Assembly: GCA_900753165.1 (NCBI GenBank)
Contig: CAADYC010000013.1
Location: 1 to 31,066 of the forward strand
Length of the DNA: 31,066 nt
From: Clostridia bacterium
GTDB lineage: Bacteria; Bacillota; Clostridia; TANB77; CAG-508
Direction: 5' to 3'
This document shows, in pieces, positions 27,003 to 31,066 of this stretch. Position 1 is the stretch's first letter, and each line of letters begins with the position of its first letter. Below the pieces are notes generated by a model. The model was not told the origin of the DNA. It searched no databases and saw only the letters and a list, made by a program, of their open reading frames with translations. The position numbers and the translations under genes are program-made.

Positions 27003-27185
27003 TTACTGATGATGGTATATATTTTTTAGATATTTCCTATATAACCCGCATAACGTTAACAAATTCTAAAGCAAAAACTATAACAATACCCGAAGACAGG
27101 ACCCTTTATAGTTTTTGCTTAATAATTTGTATAACTATTTGGTTATATTTTAAATATCTAAAAAAATATATACCATCATCAGTAA
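27003..27185. mobile_element. 183-bp fold-back (MITE-like) element with long inverted arms
   Basis: The outer arms TTACTGATGATGG...AGATATTT (27003-27035) and their inverted copy (27152-27185) match over about 33 bp with a single T-run indel. Inner arms are also inverted but imperfect, and GCAAAAACTATA (27071-27082) matches TATAGTTTTTGC (27107-27118) exactly. The whole element folds into one long hairpin around a loop of about 24 bases that is less AT-rich than its surroundings. TTTAAA stands just outside both ends and could be a target duplication or an arm extension. There is no ORF. It lies between the convergent tex and HD-GYP genes and may double as their terminator. A mobile origin is inferred from the structure alone. 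Confidence 0.7.
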
Positions 27186-27198
27186 CTTTAAATTAAAA

Positions 27199-28224
27199 TT
27201 AATTTTTAACACCTTTTTCCCAACTTTCTACAATGCTAACAAAAGCATCAACAATCTCAGCATCAAATTGAGTGCCTTTATTTTTCTCAAGTTCATAAAT
27301 AGCAACTTCTAAAGGCAAAGCATCTCTATAAGTCCTCTTAGAAGTCATTGCATCAAAAGTATCTGCAACAGTAACTATTCTAGTTAGAAAAGGAATTTCT
27401 TCACCTTTTAATTTAGCAGGATATCCATTACCATCATATCTTTCGTGATGAAATTTAACAATAGGAATTATTTTAGAATAAGTTTTTGAGTGTGAAAGTA
27501 TATGTGCACCTATTAATGGATGTGTTTTTATTTTAAAATATTCATAATTTGACAATTTAGTGTTTTTAATAAGAATATTATTTGGAGTACTAATTTTACC
27601 AATATCATGGAATAAACTACCAATTTTTAATATTCTCAAATCAGCAGAAGATAAATTAAATGCTCTACCAATCAAAACAGAATATTTAGAAACTCTAAAA
27701 GAGTGACCAATTGTATAAGTATCTTTATATTCAGCAATATTCCTTATTGCTTGAACAGTATTCAAATAAGAAGATTTATACTGATTATTATAATTGTCTA
27801 ATTGTAAATTAATTCTAGTAAATTCATAAATTGAATTTATAATTAATTCAACAAGAACTATTAAATTTTTAAAATCATTGGAGGTATCATAATAGCCTTG
27901 AATATCAAAATCTTTAATAAAATTTAAAGTTAAATCTAAATCATTATGTTCAGAAATTAAAATTGTAAAAATATAAGAATCAGCTAATTTAACTTTTTTT
28001 AAAAATTCTTTTAATAAATATTGCGGGAATATAGAATTAATAATAACTAAATCGTATTTTTTAGTTTTAATCTTTTTTAAAGCAACCAAAGGGTCTTTAA
28101 TCAAAGTAAATTGATATTTAGTATTATCAAAAAGAATAGAAAGTTTATTTATAATTCTATTTTCATTACTTACCACTATTATATTATAATTATTAATTGT
28201 TTCTTCTAAATTTTTTCTATTCAT
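27199..28224 (-). CDS. HD-GYP domain protein with degenerate receiver domain
   Basis: A 341-residue cytoplasmic protein. Residues about 12-130 look like a CheY-type receiver, but the usual phosphorylated Asp after the third strand is Asn63 (YDLVIINSIFP), so normal phosphorylation is unlikely. A helical linker (about 130-155) leads to an HD-GYP domain (about 155-335): H174, H206-D207 in LFHDIGK, H235, H241, HHERYDGNGYP (259-269) and TSKRTYRDA (294-302). HD-GYP enzymes hydrolyse cyclic di-GMP and need metal ligands of this kind, which are present. A GGGGTG site precedes the ATG, weaker than most sites here. The gene stands alone with its own promoter. No GGDEF cyclase lies in the window. Some HD-GYP proteins act on other cyclic dinucleotides. 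Confidence 0.9.
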   Translation of the reverse strand: MNRKNLEETINNYNIIVVSNENRIINKLSILFDNTKYQFTLIKDPLVALKKIKTKKYDLVIINSIFPQYLLKEFLKKVKLADSYIFTILISEHNDLDLTLNFIKDFDIQGYYDTSNDFKNLIVLVELIINSIYEFTRINLQLDNYNNQYKSSYLNTVQAIRNIAEYKDTYTIGHSFRVSKYSVLIGRAFNLSSADLRILKIGSLFHDIGKISTPNNILIKNTKLSNYEYFKIKTHPLIGAHILSHSKTYSKIIPIVKFHHERYDGNGYPAKLKGEEIPFLTRIVTVADTFDAMTSKRTYRDALPLEVAIYELEKNKGTQFDAEIVDAFVSIVESWEKGVKN

Positions 28225-28254
28225 AAGAACACCCCAATCATATGAATTAACTTA

Positions 28255-28283
28255 ATTATATTCATTATCAATTTAAAAAGCAA
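28255..28283 (-). promoter_or_regulatory. Promoter of the HD-GYP gene
   Basis: On the minus strand TTGCTT (28283-28278) is followed after 17 bases by a perfect TATAAT (28260-28255), 30 bases before the start codon. Confidence 0.55.
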
Positions 28284-28344
28284 GCAAATAATATAAAAAT
28301 GTTTAAAAATAACAAAAAAGGAAAAGATTTTATTAGGAGGGATT

Positions 28345-29477
28345 ATGAAATCTAAAAAAGGTAAAAAGAAAATAAAAAAATGGGTATGTATATTTATAAT
28401 TGTAATTATTATATGTTCAACATCAATATTTTTATATAATACGTATACAAATATTGATATAAATAATTCAGATTATCAAATTGAAAGAGTACAATCCACA
28501 ATAGATGAACAAACTGTGGAAAAAGCAGAAGAAAAAAGCAAAAATGTAGCAGATATTTTAGAAAAAACAATGGAATGTGTAGTAGGAATATCAAAATTAA
28601 AAAATGCTGGTAGTTCAATATTTTCTACAAATAATGAAACAAATTTAGGACTAGGGACAGGTGTTATTATTTCAGAAAATGGATATATATTAAGTAATGA
28701 ACATGTTACAGGTGCAAAATATAGTACATGTTATATAACATTAGAGAATAGCAAAAAATATGATGGAACAGTGGTGTGGAGCGATTCGGATTTAGATTTA
28801 TCAATTACAAAAATAGAAGCAAATAATTTAAAATATATAAACTTAGGAGATTCAAAAAAAATCAGAATTGGAGAAACTGTATATGCAATAGGAAATCCAA
28901 TAGGATTTGAATTTAGAAGGACTGTTACATCTGGGATTATAAGTAGTAAGAATAGAACAATCAAATTAGAAGAAAAAGATAATGTTTCATATATGTCTGA
29001 TTTGATTCAAACAGATGCAACAATAAATCCAGGAAACAGTGGAGGACCATTAATTTATCCTAATGGAGACGTAATACGGGATTAATACAGTAAAAATATC
29101 TTCTGCAGAGGGAATAGGGTTTGCCATTCCAATAAATGTTGTGAAACCAGTAATTGAAAGTTTTATTAATAAAGGTTCTTTTGAACAAGCAACAATGGGA
29201 GTGTATGCATATGATAAAGAGGTTATACCATATTTAGATAATAATTTGAGTTTTAGCAAAGGAATATATGTAACACAAATTATAAAAAATAGACCTGCTT
29301 CTAAAACAGAATTAAAAGAGGGAGATATTATTACATCAATAGATGGAAATGAGATTGATACAATGAATGATTTAAGAGAATATATATATAGCAAAAGTCC
29401 AAATGATATTGTTAATTTACAAATTACTAGGGGAAAAATTAATAAAACTATATCAATTGTTTTACGGTAAAAAGTAA
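28345..29477 (+). pseudogene. htrA: HtrA/DegP-like serine protease with PDZ domain, frame broken at a CGG codon (29077)
   Basis: A membrane-anchored trypsin-like protease (membrane helix about 13-31). The triad is present: H120 in LSNEHVTG, D151 in DLDLSITKI and S232 in NPGNSGGPL. The zero frame reads G-D-V-I-CGG-GAT-TAA and stops at 29083-29085, ten codons after the GNSGG motif. If the C at 29077 is skipped, the next frame gives VIGINTVKISSAEGIGFAIP, the exact family continuation. A complete PDZ domain follows (about 29180-29460, with GIYVTQIIKNRPASKTELKEGDIITSIDGNEI). In that frame the gene stops at 29470 after CGG, or, if that CGG is also skipped, at 29477 with the end GKK. It may be a sequencing error, a real mutation or +1 recoding. 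"Pseudogene" here means only that the zero frame is broken. AGGAGGG precedes the ATG. Confidence 0.85.
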
Positions 29478-29514
29478 GGCAAATGGAACAAATTTATACT
29501 GTTCCATTTGTCTT
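29476..29514. terminator. Terminator between the HtrA-like and M23 genes
   Basis: AAGGCAAATGGAACA (29476-29490) pairs with TGTTCCATTTGTCTT (29500-29514) over 15 bp with one G-U pair. The following TATTCTTT is only moderately T-rich. The genes are convergent and the stem touches the stop codon of the M23 gene. Confidence 0.75.
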
Positions 29515-30580
29515 ATTCTTTGAAATTATATTTTCTTACATAGTCTTTTGTTTCAGAATTATTCATAAAAACAGCAGAGCGATTTTGCATCAAAAACTCA
29601 ATAATATTATAAACATCAATCCAAATTTCATTATTACCATCAACTTGAGATTCATCAAAAATAAGTTGTAAACCAAAATGAAGATGAGGAACATTAATAT
29701 TGTTAACATTCTCTTTTGTACTATAACCAGTCATACCTAAATAACCGATGACATCACCAGCAGAGACTTTTGAGCCTTCGGTAAGTCCAGCAGCATATGG
29801 ATGATTTTTTCGTAAGTGAGCATAGTAATAATATCTTTTTCCATCTAAACTTCTAATACCAACACGCCAACCACCATACTGATTCCACCCTAAATGTTCA
29901 ATAGTACCAGACTCAACGGCAACAATAGGTGTGCCAATACTTCCCATTAAATCATTTCCTAAATGAGTACGTTTAAAACCATAAGATCTAGAAGCTCCAA
30001 AATCATCATAGTGACTAAAACTATAATTTTTGGCAATAGGTAAAAATGCTTTAATTCCATACTTATTTTCAAAATGAGTAGTTTCATTTTCATCTTTTAC
30101 TTCAATAGAATAATTACCAATAAAACCACTTAATACAGCAGAATAAGCATTAAAATAATAATTATAATGTTTCATATTTTGTGTTAAATCTTGCATTGTT
30201 TTTCCATTTTTAAGATGTTCAATTAATTTATCTAAATCATGTTGTTTAAAGTTTTTAAAATTCCCACCATTTTTACAAGCTAAATATGACAATAATTCTA
30301 TCCAATTATATTTTATTTTTGAATCTGAATTATGAGAATCTATATCTAATTTTGCCGTTTTTGATAATGCTTCAGATGTTATATTAAAGTCAACCCATTT
30401 TATAAAGTTTCCATCAGAAGGTTCAGGTAGTGAAGAATGAGAATAGTTGTTCCAAAATAATTCAGGACCAAAATTTACAGATTTTGAAATGAAAATATAA
30501 CTTGCTAAAATTATGATAACTAATAAAATTGTTATTATAAAGTAAAATTGTTTACTTATTTTCAAGGTTTTTACAATCAT
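29513..30580 (-). CDS. M23-family zinc metallopeptidase, membrane-anchored
   Basis: A 355-residue protein with one N-terminal membrane helix (about 11-31). A region of about 150 residues (35-185) follows that I do not recognise. The C-terminal peptidase M23 (LytM-type) domain is at about 195-325. Zinc ligands and catalytic residues are in place: H206 and D210 (THLGND, HxxxD), H255 (YYAHL), and H299/H301 (VPHLHFG, HxH). The sequence GTPIVAVESGTIEHLG and a GDVIGYLGMTG loop are typical. Such enzymes cut peptidoglycan cross-bridges or stems, though membrane-bound ones may have sporulation or division roles (SpoIIQ-like). A GGAGG site sits seven bases before the ATG. It diverges from the methyltransferase gene. 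The substrate is not deducible. Confidence 0.92.
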   Translation of the reverse strand: MIVKTLKISKQFYFIITILLVIIILASYIFISKSVNFGPELFWNNYSHSSLPEPSDGNFIKWVDFNITSEALSKTAKLDIDSHNSDSKIKYNWIELLSYLACKNGGNFKNFKQHDLDKLIEHLKNGKTMQDLTQNMKHYNYYFNAYSAVLSGFIGNYSIEVKDENETTHFENKYGIKAFLPIAKNYSFSHYDDFGASRSYGFKRTHLGNDLMGSIGTPIVAVESGTIEHLGWNQYGGWRVGIRSLDGKRYYYYAHLRKNHPYAAGLTEGSKVSAGDVIGYLGMTGYSTKENVNNINVPHLHFGLQLIFDESQVDGNNEIWIDVYNIIEFLMQNRSAVFMNNSETKDYVRKYNFKE

Positions 30581-30612
30581 TTAAGTTCCTCCAAATTAAA
30601 GAGAGTTATTAA

Positions 30613-30642
30613 AATATATTAATGTAAAAAAGTTTTATGCAA
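30613..30642 (-). promoter_or_regulatory. Promoter of the M23 gene
   Basis: On the minus strand TTGCAT (30642-30637), 18 bases, TATATT (30618-30613), about 32 bases before the start codon. Confidence 0.45.
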
Positions 30643-30655
30643 GTAATCAAAAATG

Positions 30656-30684
30656 TTGATAAAATAGATAAATTATGATATAAA
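30656..30684 (+). promoter_or_regulatory. Promoter of the methyltransferase gene
   Basis: TTGATA (30656-30661), 17 bases, TATAAA (30679-30684), 32 bases before the start codon, preceded by the site AAGGAAG. Confidence 0.6.
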
Positions 30685-30716
30685 TAAATAAAAAAGTAAT
30701 ACAAAAGGAAGTTATA

Positions 30717-31066
30717 ATGAAAAAACAAGTAAAATCAAGAAAAAGAGTAGTTGAGCATGGTGAGGTTTTTACAAATGAAAGAGAAATTCAATCAATGTGT
30801 GATTTAGTCAAAGAAGAAACAGAAAGAATTGATTCAAGATTTTTAGAGCCAGCGTGTCGGAGATGGTAATTTCTTAATTGAAGTATTAAAAAGAAAATTA
30901 AAAATAGTAAGTAAAAAATATAAAAAAAGTAATTATGATTATGAAAGATATTCTTTATTAGCATTAGGAAGTATATATGGCGTAGAATTAATGGAAGACA
31001 ATGTAAAAAAATGTAGAGAAAGATTATATAAATATTGGAATAGTGAATATAAAAAGAAATGCAAAA
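30717..31066 (+). pseudogene. DNA methyltransferase (partial, runs off the window), frame broken at a CGG codon (30858)
   Basis: Start of an N6-adenine-type DNA methyltransferase gene. The first 47 codons read in one frame: HGEVFTNEREIQSMCDLV, then RIDSRFLEPAC, which is the lead-in to SAM-binding motif I. The zero frame then reads CGG-AGA-TGG-TAA and stops at 30867-30869. Skipping the C at 30858 gives EPACGDGNFLIEVLKRKL, a textbook motif I (PACGxGxFL). The frame then stays open to the window end, with GSIYGVELMEDNVKKCRERL as the expected motif II strand (acidic residue binding the SAM ribose). The zero-frame product would be a useless 50-residue peptide. The gene is cut by the window edge, so motif IV and the target-recognition part are not visible. 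Type I, II or solitary status is unknown. "Pseudogene" here means only that the zero frame is broken. Confidence 0.82.

Noticed and set aside
29483..29671. 62-codon plus-strand ORF overlapping the M23 gene
   Set aside because: It begins inside a terminator hairpin, lacks a convincing RBS and runs antisense to a well-supported peptidase gene.

Overview
The window is a strongly AT-rich bacterial chromosome segment. Almost every arginine is AGA, the ribosome binding sites are strong AGGAGG-type, promoters are TTGACA-17-TATAAT-like, and most transcription units end in a hairpin plus T-run. The gene set (VanW/G5 protein, L,D-transpeptidase, CapA-type protein, YmfI-type EF-P modification reductase, CBM25-like protein, dockerin modules, Tex, HD-GYP) fits an uncultured, probably gut-associated member of Clostridia (Bacillota). 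This placement is an inference from gene content only.

Layout: (1) 1-557 holds the tail of an upstream gene and a tRNA operon (Lys-UUU, Glu-UUC, Thr-UGU). (2) 558-9958 holds mostly single-gene units: an SDR reductase, a cytoplasmic CBM25-like protein (minus), a VanW/G5 wall protein, tRNA-Lys-CUU (minus), CorA, a CapA-family phosphoesterase-like protein (minus), a YkuD transpeptidase, a DUF378 membrane protein, a small lipoprotein and an ABC-F ATPase. Convergent pairs share bidirectional terminators. (3) 10011-24613 is dominated by one 13.4-kb gene for a 4467-residue secreted protein: signal peptide, vWA domain, about 29 prealbumin/SpaA-like repeats, an InlB-type repeat and a degenerate dockerin-like end. 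It is translationally coupled to a cohesin-like/dockerin protein whose C-terminal module matches its own. (4) 24798-31066 holds tex, a 183-bp fold-back (MITE-like) element, an HD-GYP gene (minus), an HtrA-like protease gene, an M23 peptidase gene (minus) and the start of a DNA methyltransferase gene.

Most protein-coding genes act at the cell envelope: wall cross-linking and hydrolysis (YkuD, M23), wall-linked proteins (VanW/G5, CapA), surface adhesion (giant protein plus partner) and protein quality control (HtrA). The giant protein has no LPXTG or C-terminal membrane anchor, so its retention may depend on its C-terminal module and its neighbour.

The most unusual observation is at the right end. 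The HtrA-like and methyltransferase genes are each broken in the zero frame at a CGG codon. In both, skipping the C (reading GGN = Gly) restores a strongly conserved family motif. A third CGG sits at the last zero-frame codon of the protease. By hand scan, the rest of the window has only one other in-frame CGG. This is either a repeated assembly artefact or +1 frameshifting at a rare, possibly poorly decoded CGG codon.
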